Below the pieces are notes generated by a model that was not told the DNA's origin, did not search any database, and worked only from the letters and a program-made list of their open reading frames with translations. A stretch of 41,714 nucleotides of DNA from a virus, in the IMG/VR virus record IMGVR_UViG_3300025030_000219, positions 1 to 41,714 of that record; one strand, written 5' to 3'. Positions 1 through 9,800 of the stretch are shown piece after piece (positions within the stretch are counted from its first letter, which is position 1; each line of letters starts with the position of its first letter). A program made the position numbers and the translations under genes.

Positions 1-1623
1 AGCCCCGCCGAAGGTTGCCCCCTCATTGGTGACTCGCACGCCTGACGGCCCGCTAATCACCGTTTGAATCTGACCAACGGCCAGGTTCCCAGCCTTTCCG
101 ATGCTGTCAGCCTGAATGAACACCCGTACTGAATAACGTCCTGTTGAGGGACTGTAGGTTGTACCAATGCCGTCGGGTGAGATCTGACCCGATGAGGTGG
201 CTCTGAACGTCGAACTCCCGCCACTGATTCCCTGACCTACAACAATGGGCAAGAGAGCTGTGGGACGGATGGTGACATAGAACGTGGCCTCACCTCTGGC
301 CCGGGTGCCTGGGTTTCGAGTCACTCCCCGTCGAGAAGCCAGATGATCAAAAGCATTGTCGATCATCGTCTGTACGTCGGAATCCGACCTCAAGAAAAAG
401 GCTTGTCGCAAAGCCACCTTATAAGGGGACTGGGACACTGCCACGGACGTTCCTGAATGAGAGGGGTCATCAATGGCAAGTAGGGTTGCAAAGGACTGAG
501 CCGCCTGAAGGAAACCGATGATGAAACGGATTCGTTCAGCTTCGGTGGTGAAGGGGTCGATGAAAGTGTCCCGCAAAACAGACCCGGGCTTTACATCTAA
601 GTCGGGTTGCGAACGATAGATGGAAAGCACTGTGTCCCGAAGAATCTGTTGTCGGGTCACGGTGGGCAACGTCGTCACGGCAGTAGTCACCTGAAGAGGA
701 GACCCCAAAACCTCGGGTGAGAAAGCGGATTCGTATTCTGCCCCATCAATCCAGTAAATGGCCGTGACCACATAGTACAGCGGGTCTGTGTCCAGGATGG
801 TGTTGAAAGCGGCATTGGGAATGGCCGGATTCACCGTCGAAGACAGCGTGGCCTTTCGGTCATGGACAAAGGAGTACCGTTGAATCAGATCAACCCCTTG
901 CACTTGCACAGTGGTCTTGTAGTGCAGGAACGTGTCCGGGATCTCCATCATCTGATCAAAATCTGTCTGATACTGGGTGCCCAAACGATCCCGTTGTGCC
1001 CCAGTCACACGCAAGTAGAGGGGGTCTGCTATGGGACTCCCATCCCCCTGAGTAACCACCATCGCATCAGCCGTGAGTTCCCCGATGGGGGTCAGTCGTT
1101 CGACCGTGGCCCCTGAGACAATCTGTTTGGGGTTGATCTGGGTGTATCCCGAAGTGCCTCCCCCTGGGGAGGTAGCGGCATAGAAATTGTACCCGACCAC
1201 GTTCGGATCATCAAGACCGTCTATGGAGATTGTCACGTAGTCATCAAACCGCTCGAAAGTGATCCCACCCGGGGGTAGAACATCAGCCCGCACATCTCGG
1301 TCCAGGGCCAGATGGATGTCTGCCGTGGCAATATCCGTGACAGCCCCGTTGGTAAGCACGGCCCGAATGCGAACGGAATTATCTCCCGGATAGAGTTGCA
1401 AACCTTCAGGATGCGAAGACGGGTTTGGGATGGTGAACTCAGTACCACTGAAGATTACAGTCTCAGGGTCAGAAGTGAACCCTGCTTCTCTAATGGAAAC
1501 CTGCACATCGGCTGTGTCCGCAGGCAACCGACCCGTAAGGAACCGGGAAGATCGATCTGTGGTCAGAATAAGGTGGGTCCGGTACTGGTTATCCGGACCC
1601 AGGAATTCAGGTGTCGTTGCCAT
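1..1623 (-). CDS. Baseplate J-like wedge protein with FN3-like region (C-terminus missing)
   Basis: This is an open frame of 541 codons, read from an ATG at 1621-1623 to the window edge without a stop, so the C-terminus lies outside. Residues about 110-310 resemble a fibronectin type III fold, with a 'VVGYNFYAATSPGG' strand and a later 'YYVVTAIYWIDG' strand. From about residue 330 the protein matches the baseplate J / Mu gp47 / T4 gp6-like pattern: 'PGSVLRDTFIDPF' near residue 344, a helical segment, then 'RRGVTRNPGTRARGEATFYV' leading into a beta region. In that family the protein forms the baseplate wedge that dimerises around the hub. The ATG follows the stop of the gp25-like gene almost directly, so the two are translationally coupled. 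The family call is from motif recognition only; the FN3-like N-terminal extension is an inference. Confidence 0.75.
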   Translation of the reverse strand, partial: MATTPEFLGPDNQYRTHLILTTDRSSRFLTGRLPADTADVQVSIREAGFTSDPETVIFSGTEFTIPNPSSHPEGLQLYPGDNSVRIRAVLTNGAVTDIATADIHLALDRDVRADVLPPGGITFERFDDYVTISIDGLDDPNVVGYNFYAATSPGGGTSGYTQINPKQIVSGATVERLTPIGELTADAMVVTQGDGSPIADPLYLRVTGAQRDRLGTQYQTDFDQMMEIPDTFLHYKTTVQVQGVDLIQRYSFVHDRKATLSSTVNPAIPNAAFNTILDTDPLYYVVTAIYWIDGAEYESAFSPEVLGSPLQVTTAVTTLPTVTRQQILRDTVLSIYRSQPDLDVKPGSVLRDTFIDPFTTEAERIRFIIGFLQAAQSFATLLAIDDPSHSGTSVAVSQSPYKVALRQAFFLRSDSDVQTMIDNAFDHLASRRGVTRNPGTRARGEATFYVTIRPTALLPIVVGQGISGGSSTFRATSSGQISPDGIGTTYSPSTGRYSVRVFIQADSIGKAGNLAVGQIQTVISGPSGVRVTNEGATFGGA

Positions 1624-1624
1624 G

Positions 1625-2803
1625 CTAGTTCCCATCCTTCAGCAACTGTACCGGGTTGGATTGTGCGAACAATCCGGCAGCCTGGGTGGCCGAGAGACCT
1701 GCTTGTTCCGGGCCCAACATAAGACCATTGCTCCCCATGAGAGCCACCACATCGGGGACCGTGAAAACGATGGTGACGTTGATTGGTTCCGAAGACGCAT
1801 TCTGAACGGTCACATCCAGAAGGAAAGTCGTCGGATCCTGAGCATGGGGCTTCACAGTGATGTTGAGAACTGCGTAGAGCTTTTCCTTGAATGTGACCGT
1901 TTGAATCTTGGCCTGGTCCGTCTGAAGAGCCTGTAACCGGGATAGAGCCTTCCGGACATCCTCACTGATGAGAGTTGCCACCCCGGCAATCGCCTTGGTT
2001 CCAATCCGAGAACGGAGCATGGTGCCATACCACGGATGGTACGGATTGCTGTTCTGGTCGGTCAACAGAATCTTGAGGGCCGCCTGGTAGAGAAGATCCT
2101 CATTCTGAACCATAAGAGCCTGACCAGCCCCATCAAAACGATAGTCATTCTCGATATAGGTGGTTCGACACCGGAGACATCTGTTGGGGGCTGCCGTGTA
2201 GGTCACTTTGAGTACCGGGTTGGCTCGTAAGGCTTCAGAAAACCTGGGGTATCTCAGAGCGGTCAACGTCGGAGGCCGGTAGAGTTCCCAAGAGGGATAG
2301 AGTTGGGAACCACGAGCAGCCACCTGATAGCCATTGGAGCTGTCCCCGAAACCCAGGGCGCCAGCCGCAGAACCAGACACCTTGATGAAGGAGTCCACTC
2401 CAATCTTCGTGGTTTCCTGGAAGATCAGATGGCCGTTGGTCTGGTCAAACTGAACTATGGTGACTCCCTGCCGTTTCAGGTAGGTGATTACCTGGGTTGC
2501 TGTCCACCGGGTTTCTCCCCGGATCCCGAAGGATATTGTGACTGCACCTACCGTAGACTCGATTGTCAGGGTGTCCTCATTCTCGACCAGGGTGAATGGT
2601 CCTGAACCCGTCCCGTAAAGGACGGCAGGGATATAGAGACCTCCCTGGGGAAGGAAGAAATCGTTGTTGGCCAGAACCCGTACCTGGCCACGAGCGGCTA
2701 TGGGTTGACTGGTAGCCAGGGATCGTCGGTCAGAACCCAGGGGAACGACTTCTTCCACCGTCAAGTGGGAACACGGCCAGGCAATCTGTATGTCTCGTGA
2801 CAT
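1625..2803 (-). CDS. Baseplate wedge protein with gp25/gpW-like C-terminal region
   Basis: 392 aa. Residues about 235-330 ('LLYQAALKILLTDQNSNPYHPWYG' style segment, 'RSRIG', then a helix 'SEDVRKALSRLQALQ' and a beta hairpin) resemble the GPW/gp25 wedge family, which normally sits beside baseplate J, as it does here. That domain is usually a protein of about 130 aa on its own; here it follows a 230-residue N-terminal part. Residues 97-157 form a module ending in 'AAGALGFG', which recurs in the 3837-aa protein. C209 and C212 form a CxxC pair before the gp25-like part. The ATG is preceded by GGGGAGG at a 4-nt spacing. Upstream lies a strong hairpin that separates it from the 293-aa gene. Baseplate role is probable; the role of the N-terminal part is unknown. 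Confidence 0.6.
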   Translation of the reverse strand: MSRDIQIAWPCSHLTVEEVVPLGSDRRSLATSQPIAARGQVRVLANNDFFLPQGGLYIPAVLYGTGSGPFTLVENEDTLTIESTVGAVTISFGIRGETRWTATQVITYLKRQGVTIVQFDQTNGHLIFQETTKIGVDSFIKVSGSAAGALGFGDSSNGYQVAARGSQLYPSWELYRPPTLTALRYPRFSEALRANPVLKVTYTAAPNRCLRCRTTYIENDYRFDGAGQALMVQNEDLLYQAALKILLTDQNSNPYHPWYGTMLRSRIGTKAIAGVATLISEDVRKALSRLQALQTDQAKIQTVTFKEKLYAVLNITVKPHAQDPTTFLLDVTVQNASSEPINVTIVFTVPDVVALMGSNGLMLGPEQAGLSATQAAGLFAQSNPVQLLKDGN

Positions 2804-2825
2804 TCAGCCTCCCCGCAAGGCTGAG

Positions 2826-2861
2826 ATTATAGCCAAGCCAATGAGACGGCTTGGCTATAAT
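2826..2861 (-). terminator. Perfect 14-bp hairpin between structural genes
   Basis: Arms 2826-2839 and 2848-2861 are perfectly complementary, with an 8-nt loop. The GC-rich inner stem (GGCTTGGCT) is flanked by A/T pairs. The stem begins within the TGA stop of the 293-aa gene and ends 22 bp before the next start. There is no long T-run after it, so it could be an intrinsic terminator, a partial attenuator or an RNA processing or stability element. The outer arms spell TATAAT on both strands, which could also act as a -10 box. Confidence 0.6.
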
Positions 2862-3742
2862 CACTTGGCATCCGGGTACTCAGAAGGCAGATCATCAAAC
2901 GTGAACTGGTAGTAGTCCGACTTGGAGTTGCCCTTGAATGCCCGAACAGTGCCATCCTCTTCGGTTTCAAAGAGCATCTCGTACATGTCCTGGACAAGAT
3001 TCTGCACTCGGAGATCATTGGCAAACCGATCCTCATCGAAGTCACCCACCCCATCCAGGACACCTCCAAAGGCTTGTACCAGCACCTCGTCCCGTTCATG
3101 GGTCAACTGTTCTCGAAGATCACAGAGCTTGAGGATACGGGCCTCAAGATCTAACAGGCGTTCCTTGATGGCCTGGTTGTCCCAAGACCGGATCTGATGC
3201 ATGGTCTTTACGATCATGTCGCTGTCGAATGACCCCTGGGAAATCCGACCACCCTGTCTGGCCGGATAATAGTGATCTGCCCGGACCCAACCTCCACGAT
3301 GGCCTCCAAAGCCAGTGCTGTCTGTTCCAGGCAAGGGGTCGTTCGCCAAAGCCGACATCGGAGCCAGCACCCCCCCATAAGGAGACTTCTGGATTGTCTG
3401 CTGATTCCCATCAGCATCCGTGGAAACTACCTCGGTGCTGTCCGGATACCAGAAAGGGGAAATGTCAAATGGATTCCCACCGTTGGCTATGTATGCCATG
3501 ACGAGCTTGCTCAGGGAAGACCCCTCGGGGGTGACCGAAAAGCCCATGCGTTCTTCGGTGACTGTTGTGTTCTCACCGGAGGTAACTGTTCGATACGTTA
3601 CCTGGATTAGTCCGATTCGAGCAATCTCGGCATTGATGGTGGCTATCCGAAGTCCGATTTCTCGACGGTCTCGCAGCAACCAACTGGAATAAGCCCGGAA
3701 GTAGCCTATCGGCCAGACCGACATTTTGTTGAAGGATGCCAC
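2861..3742 (-). CDS. Probable virion/baseplate protein, family unrecognised
   Basis: 293 aa, from a GTG at 3740-3742 preceded by TGAGGTAAG at good spacing; the TGA in that stretch is the stop of the 963-aa gene. The N-terminus (MSVWPIGYFRAYSSWLLRDRREIG) leads into a helix. The middle part is Gly/Pro-rich, and residues 180-235 form a predicted long helix or coiled coil ('RSWDNQAIKERLLDLEARILKLCDLREQLTHERDEV'). The C-terminus is acidic. It is placed in the baseplate part of the tail operon and ends at a strong hairpin. No catalytic motif or membrane segment is visible. Its position suggests a structural or assembly role; no specific function can be assigned. Confidence 0.55.
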   Translation of the reverse strand: MASFNKMSVWPIGYFRAYSSWLLRDRREIGLRIATINAEIARIGLIQVTYRTVTSGENTTVTEERMGFSVTPEGSSLSKLVMAYIANGGNPFDISPFWYPDSTEVVSTDADGNQQTIQKSPYGGVLAPMSALANDPLPGTDSTGFGGHRGGWVRADHYYPARQGGRISQGSFDSDMIVKTMHQIRSWDNQAIKERLLDLEARILKLCDLREQLTHERDEVLVQAFGGVLDGVGDFDEDRFANDLRVQNLVQDMYEMLFETEEDGTVRAFKGNSKSDYYQFTFDDLPSEYPDAK

Positions 3743-3751
3743 GGGCTTACC

Positions 3752-6643
3752 TCACAACACGTCTGGTTCAGGATCTGGTGGCACAGGCGGAGGCAGTACC
3801 TCTGCATCGGCCATGGCCGGGAAAGGTGGGGTCGAGGAAGCCATGTAGGTATCCGGAGTTGGGTTCCCCGACTCAGATTTGCAAAACTCCGCGATGATGT
3901 CCATACCGAACGCCGGGCCAAAAGGGATCACCACAGCGATCCCAGCCCCATAGGCCAGAGGACTGTCACTCGGCTTATTCTGGGCGGACACCAAGTCTGA
4001 AAGCACCCCGATGGTTCCATCCGAAACCAGGGTGAGAACAGCACACTTGGGGATCTGAAACGCGAACCCCAGGATGCTTTGGATGATGTCATTGATGCGT
4101 CGAATGAGGTTCTGGAGTTCGACAATCCGACCCTCAATGAACTCGATGTACTTCCTGATGGTGTCAATGATGCTTTGGATGGCGTTCCGAATGGCCTCAA
4201 TCCAGTTCAAGATAACAGCCAGGAAGTTCTCCAAACCGGGGAGCCAATCTAAGAGTCTGACGTTGAGCCAGGCTCCGTCGGCCGGGGATCGACTGAGGGC
4301 GGCCCCTGCAATACCCAAAGCCAGGGCTGCTTGTTGGAGTAGACTCCCGTTGTCATACTTGGCCAGAAGTCCTCGGGCATAAAAGACTCCCATCTGGGAT
4401 GTGGTTTCGAGAACAGTCGCCCGTGTGATATTGGTCAGGTCAGTGGCCCCGATATAGAACACTGGGGACTTGTCGGCGGACCCGACCTTGCGAGAGAGCG
4501 AAGAGATACCCTCAAGATAGGGGGTCAAATCATTGGGCAGAAGAAGAGTACCGTCATTCTGGATGTATTTCTCATAGACTCGGCGAATAGGCGGCGGGGC
4601 ACTGGACATGACCTCAGCGGTAAGCTCTTTCGAGCTTGTGGCAAACACAAACTCGAACCCCTCTGGGGGGAGAAGTTCCCCCTCCTGCATCTGTGGTGCC
4701 CGCTCTGTAATCAAACCAGGCACCCAGAACATGTCGTTGACGATCTCAGCAGGAATTCCCATCTGGTAAGGAGACAAAGCCAAACCATCAGCGGACCATC
4801 TCCCGGCTGGACTACCGGGGTTGATCGACTCCAAGATGGAAACGTCAAACACATAAGAGGATACTGCTTCGTGCCCCGCCCCACTCAATATCTGCTTCCA
4901 GGTGGCTGTTCGCAAAGCCTGTGTGTTCTGCACCACATAGGCTTCCATCTCCGGCTGTGGCCCAGTCTTGTCATAGAGGGTTGCGACCATAGTTTGAATC
5001 TTGTCGTAGAGGGTCGTCCGAAACACTCCCGGATCTCCACTCGCCTTGTCCAATGCCCCCATGTAGTCATCGAACAACCAACCCAGAAGATGCTTGAAAG
5101 GCTCCAGTAGGCAGCGTTGGGCAGCCACACCGTTCAGAATCAACTTGTTACTGGCCGCCAGGTTGTACTCATTGGCGGGGAGAATCTGCCTGAGTTGATC
5201 CAGGGGGGTCAAGTCTGGCCGGGAAAGGGCCAGAGCCACCAAGGCCGCTTTGACTGCTTCCAGGTACTTCATGGTGTTGGCATTGGGGAAGGCCACCCGG
5301 AACGGTGCCGAGAACGGACTCAGGTCATTCTCTTGTACCGAGTCATCTCCGAGTGAAACCGTGATGGGCCGTCCTGGAGTGTGCGCTCCTGTCTGTGCCC
5401 GGACCATGTTGTACTTGTACTGTTTAGTCCCGTTCCCGATCTCCCGAGTGCAGGTTGCCACCCGAACGTAATACGTCCCAGCCGGGCCAAGAAGCTCAAC
5501 CTTCATCTGTCCGTTATCGTTGGTGACTTTGCCCATTTGCGGCATGTCCTCCAACTTCAGGTCGATGGAGTATTCCGACGTGGCCCACTGGCTCAATGTG
5601 CCTGCCAGGGGTACAAAGAAGGTCTGTTGGAAAACAGGCACATCCCCCTGGGTCAGCATGTCAAGGGGAATCACCTCGTTGGCTGTCGGGGAAACCATCC
5701 CAAAGAGCCGGGCCGTGACATCCCTCCCAGCCCCATTACTGTCGGTTCCTTGGTTGTACGCCAGGGTAGAAGCCCCCTGAATCATGGCAGCCCCGCCATG
5801 TAGAACAAGAGGACGCCCGCTAGCTAGCCGAACGATGTTGGCCTCCCGTGGTTGGGACCGACCAACCCCGGAGGCATTCTCTTGCAGAGTAGAGTCATTT
5901 TGGGGTCTGTCCCAACAAATTGAGATTCCTGGCTCAATGGTTGAAACCGTGACCAGGAAACCCTTGGGGGGAAGCGGGGGGAAGGGATTGAAAGGATGTT
6001 TCGGAGCCGTGCTCAAGACCCATTTCACCTGAGCGATGGATGGGGGGTCCACGTTGTACTTGAAGAAAGCAGGCAAGTCCTGGGGATGCAGGATGCTGGC
6101 TGCTGCATTCCCATACAGAACCTTGGTGATGACCGGGGTAGGCAGACTTCCAGGTGTGTCATAGGTTTGATTGAAATACCGAACCAGGGCACTGATGAAA
6201 GCCAAAAGACGTTCGATGTCTGAAACGTCTACCGAGAGATAGAAGAACATGGACAACACTTTGGTCTTACTAGACACATCTGGCCGAGTCGGATCCGTGT
6301 GATCAGTCAGTCGGCCGATCATCCGACGTTCATATTCACTGAAGCCACCCTGAAGTTCGGTATACGGATAGGACGTGAGTTTCCAGTCCCCGGTGAGATA
6401 GAGACCCAGTTGTTTCAGGTCGCGTAGAAGGCTCCGGATCTCGTCGAGAATAGCCTGAACCAGAGCCGCGATAGGGTTGAGGAACCCGACCAGAAATGCC
6501 TTGACCAGTTGCAGGGCAAGCAAGGCCACATCGAGCACTGCGACCAGGAACTCGGCCACACTATTGATGTCCTCTCGAAGGTCCTGGAGAAGATCCGGGA
6601 CCTCGAAAGTCATTGTGCCCCACTGGTTGGGCGTATCGGCCAT
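3752..6643 (-). CDS. Large virion protein with helical hydrophobic ends, function unknown
   Basis: 963 aa. The ATG is preceded by a GGGGGAGC stretch that also codes for the end of the 79-aa gene. Residues about 18-85 are a run of hydrophobic and amphipathic helices ('EFLVAVLDVALLALQLVKAF'). A second helical bundle lies near residues 780-860 ('LNWIEAIRNAIQSIIDTIRK', 'VELQNLIRRINDIIQSILGF'). Between them is a long, mainly beta region with the segment 'GTYYVRVATCTREIGNGTKQ', which resembles an Ig- or FN3-like strand pair. The C-terminus is rich in proline and aspartate. It lies in the baseplate half of the tail operon. No enzyme motif was found. The paired helical regions could insert into a membrane or pack as a bundle inside the tail; that is inference. 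Confidence 0.6.
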   Translation of the reverse strand: MADTPNQWGTMTFEVPDLLQDLREDINSVAEFLVAVLDVALLALQLVKAFLVGFLNPIAALVQAILDEIRSLLRDLKQLGLYLTGDWKLTSYPYTELQGGFSEYERRMIGRLTDHTDPTRPDVSSKTKVLSMFFYLSVDVSDIERLLAFISALVRYFNQTYDTPGSLPTPVITKVLYGNAAASILHPQDLPAFFKYNVDPPSIAQVKWVLSTAPKHPFNPFPPLPPKGFLVTVSTIEPGISICWDRPQNDSTLQENASGVGRSQPREANIVRLASGRPLVLHGGAAMIQGASTLAYNQGTDSNGAGRDVTARLFGMVSPTANEVIPLDMLTQGDVPVFQQTFFVPLAGTLSQWATSEYSIDLKLEDMPQMGKVTNDNGQMKVELLGPAGTYYVRVATCTREIGNGTKQYKYNMVRAQTGAHTPGRPITVSLGDDSVQENDLSPFSAPFRVAFPNANTMKYLEAVKAALVALALSRPDLTPLDQLRQILPANEYNLAASNKLILNGVAAQRCLLEPFKHLLGWLFDDYMGALDKASGDPGVFRTTLYDKIQTMVATLYDKTGPQPEMEAYVVQNTQALRTATWKQILSGAGHEAVSSYVFDVSILESINPGSPAGRWSADGLALSPYQMGIPAEIVNDMFWVPGLITERAPQMQEGELLPPEGFEFVFATSSKELTAEVMSSAPPPIRRVYEKYIQNDGTLLLPNDLTPYLEGISSLSRKVGSADKSPVFYIGATDLTNITRATVLETTSQMGVFYARGLLAKYDNGSLLQQAALALGIAGAALSRSPADGAWLNVRLLDWLPGLENFLAVILNWIEAIRNAIQSIIDTIRKYIEFIEGRIVELQNLIRRINDIIQSILGFAFQIPKCAVLTLVSDGTIGVLSDLVSAQNKPSDSPLAYGAGIAVVIPFGPAFGMDIIAEFCKSESGNPTPDTYMASSTPPFPAMADAEVLPPPVPPDPEPDVL

Positions 6644-6646
6644 GGG

Positions 6647-6886
6647 TTAGCTCCCCCCCCCGTGTTCTAGTCGGGTTAACTGTTCCCGCAAAGCAGCCAA
6701 AGCATTCTGATCCTGTTGCATGGCCAGATCCAACAACCCCCGGAGCTTTATTAGGTTCTCACGTTGAGCGTGTACCCTCTCTGGTGTGATGACCCGCTCA
6801 GACCTCTCCCCCCAGGTGCCCGGTTGAACTCCTAGTCGGATCAACAAGCGTTGAAGCTCCTCAAGACTGGGTTCAGGTTGGCTCAT
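6647..6886 (-). CDS. Small coiled-coil protein in the tail operon
   Basis: 79 aa, highly charged and helical, ending in GGGS. Residues about 35-72 have heptad spacing ('LIKLRGLLDLAMQQDQNALAALREQLTRLEH'), suggesting a coiled coil. The ATG overlaps the TGA of the 3837-aa gene in an ATGA, so translation is probably coupled to the giant gene. The gap to the next gene is only 3 bp. It may be a small assembly factor or a tail component for one of its two large neighbours; this is inferred only from position. No known family recognised. Confidence 0.55.
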   Translation of the reverse strand: MSQPEPSLEELQRLLIRLGVQPGTWGERSERVITPERVHAQRENLIKLRGLLDLAMQQDQNALAALREQLTRLEHGGGS

Positions 6887-9800
6887 GTTCTACTCGCCGT
6901 TTCCCTGAGAAGCAGGAGCCGTTTCTGTTCTGCCAGTCTCTCAGGCAGTTCTCTGTCGAACCGCTCAATTCCGGCCAGGGTTCCCAACGTGAGGTGAACC
7001 CGATAGTTCAACCAGGTGTACCTCACAGGCCGGAACAAGTCGCTCACGTCCAAGACCTCGTTTACCCGATCCGGCAACACAGGTCGGATCAGGACTCCTG
7101 CAACCAGATCGGTATAGGCCGTATAGGCCAATGCCGGGGGTACTAGCCTGACCATCCGTAGAGGATCCGGCGGTGGTCCCGGATCTGGCATGAGGGAGTC
7201 CAACCGGGTGTCCAGAATCCACACACGACGGTCCAACAAGGAGATGGTATCGGAGCAGTTCAAGAAAGGAGCCGTCTCAACGTGCCCGAGAAGATTCTCC
7301 ACCAGGGCATTCGTGAACAACCCCCAACCCACCTCAGGATTCGTCGGAATACCCAAACTGTGAATGTGCCGGTCCTTCTGGAAAATGTAGTAGCGACCGC
7401 CCTTACGACCGAGCATCACCCCCTTGAGCTTCTCAATGAGGGTCAGCATTCGTTCTCGGGTGGAAAGTACCAGGTCAATGGCTTCATCCGAAAACAACCC
7501 AGAAGGCCGGATCACCCGGTAGCTGAAGGGCCGGATGGAATGGTAGTTGGTCAGTAGATCCTGATATTGCACGAAGGACTCGGTCACAGGATCTCGGAGT
7601 CGGGTCGGTCGCAGATCCATTTGACCTTCGATGCCACCGGACAAACCAGAGGCCGTGACCGTTGGGTACACTGCATAGGCCCGAAGGGGATCCGCTGGGT
7701 CGAAGACCACATTTGCGGCTCCCCCGGTAAAGGTTGTCTCCGGGTTCACAACCAGGGCCGGAGAGAGTGCATCCGTATCATCCACTTTCAAGACCCGATA
7801 GAACCCCCGGTTGTCATCTAAAGCCGATGGGCCTCCGGCTACAAACAAAGGTGCCCGAATAGCTACCCCGTCATCTCCGAACTGACGAAGCCCCTGTTCA
7901 GGAGGTGCCGGTAGCAACCCGTCCAAAGGCACCCAACCCAGGGGGTCTACCAGAACAATGTCCCCCTTCTGAACACCACGAGCACCAAACGTGAATCCGC
8001 CAACTCCGCCAGCAGCATTCAAGTCATCCCGGAGTCTGTTGACTGCGGCAGAGTAAGCACCTCCACCTATGATATCTCTGACCCAACCGCCCTTCTGGTA
8101 ATCAGGAGAGGCAGGGTCCCAATCGGCATCGGTGCGAAACACCTCACGGTCAGTAATGAGGTTCAGGAGTTGCTCATTGGATTGTTCGTGGGGCACAGGG
8201 GCTTGCCGGAGCCAGACCTCAAAACGCATCCCCACATAGGTGCCTGCATCCGGTGTGGCTTGAAGACCAGGGACAGCCAGCCTGATTTGATCTCCCGCCT
8301 GGATGCTTTCGATCTCGACCTCATCAACGACCTGGCCTTCCTTGTCCAGGAGTCGAAACAGATCCCCCGGATTGATGTTCACATCCGCGTTGTCGAACGG
8401 CCTCAGGTTGGTTCCGTTGTGCGGCCCCGTCAGGTCATTCCAGACATCTTGGGCTTTGGCTCGGGTTCCGGCAGGCTTGGTGGCCTCCCAGTTCATTGTG
8501 AAATTGGCTGCCGTCACCAAACCCTTCTGCCGACTGGTGCTGTAGGCACTGACCCGTCCTCGCCGAATCTCATAGGCAAACCGAAGTGGAATGAGATTCT
8601 GACTGGCTTCCGTGTTGGCATCATGGAATCTGCGAATGCGCCGAATCGCAAACTCGACCTCTTCAGGCACGGCCAATCCCGTGTACCGAAACAGTTCCCG
8701 CATTCCAATCTCGCGGTCCTCATCATTCATTGGAGGGGACGGATCCGGAAGGCTGTGGTCCGGACCACCCGCCGGATTGCCGTCCACAACTCGGGCATAG
8801 GCTTCAGTCAAGTTCAAGGCCGCTCTGGGCACAGAAGGTTCCAGGAAAACACCTGCTTGAGCATAGTGCCCCACAACACCTGTATTGTCTGCCAACTGAA
8901 AGCGCGTGTTTGGCAACAGGCACACGAAAGAACCCCCGGCACCATCCAATGCACTACCGAACGGAATGTTCAGAACCCGCCACTGAGCCGCTGTCAGGTA
9001 CAGATCCAGAGACCGAACCACTCGGTCATACACAGGCTGAAGCTCGTCCAGAATGAACTGATGGTTCGACTGTCGTGGCTGATAGGCAGGAACAACCACA
9101 CCCGGAGCCGGAACTATCTGGATTCCACCTCCAGGTGCCCCACTCAACTCCACATATCCCGGAGCCGGATGGACAACCGATTCAGTTGGGCCACGGAACG
9201 TCAGCCAACGGAAACCCCGTACCGAATTGTCCAGAGCTTCATCGTAGGCTACACAGTTGTTTCGGGGCAGCCCCAAAATCTCCCCACTGACGTTGACGGG
9301 GAAACGGGTCATCCCCGAGACCTGCATTCCGGGCTGTATCAAACCTGCAAAGACACCAGCCACGATTGGCCCCACAGCATCAAACATGGCCAAGGGATTC
9401 AGTGTCAGAACCGCTGTTGTGCCCACAACCGTAAACGCGGTGTAGATGGCTCCAATGACCGACTGTTGAGCCGTAGCCAGAACCGGGTCATTCAAGGTTG
9501 TCAGATCACACAGGATGAAAACCCGGCCGGGAGGCAGACCAAAACCACTGGTACCACCTGGATGGACAAATCCGTTTGGAACCTCGAAGTTGGTGATTGT
9601 CAGTGTCCATGTCGCCGGATCATAAACCACCACCTTTGGGAAAGCGAAAGGTGCCCAACCCGTATCTTGTCCGGCATAGCAGTTTGGGGCCGTTGCCCTG
9701 TAGTGATCCGACGCTCCGATGTTGGTTCGTTCCACAGCATGACGAACCAGGTAACTACCTGCCTTAGCCGTTGAGGGATGGGCTGCGTTTCGGCCCTGGG

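Noticed and set aside
8170-9774. Long plus-strand open frame (534 codons) opposite the giant gene
   Set aside because: It lies fully within the 3837-aa gene on the other strand, its product is rich in Arg, His, Gln and Pro with no domain pattern, and it is best explained by codon bias of the real gene.
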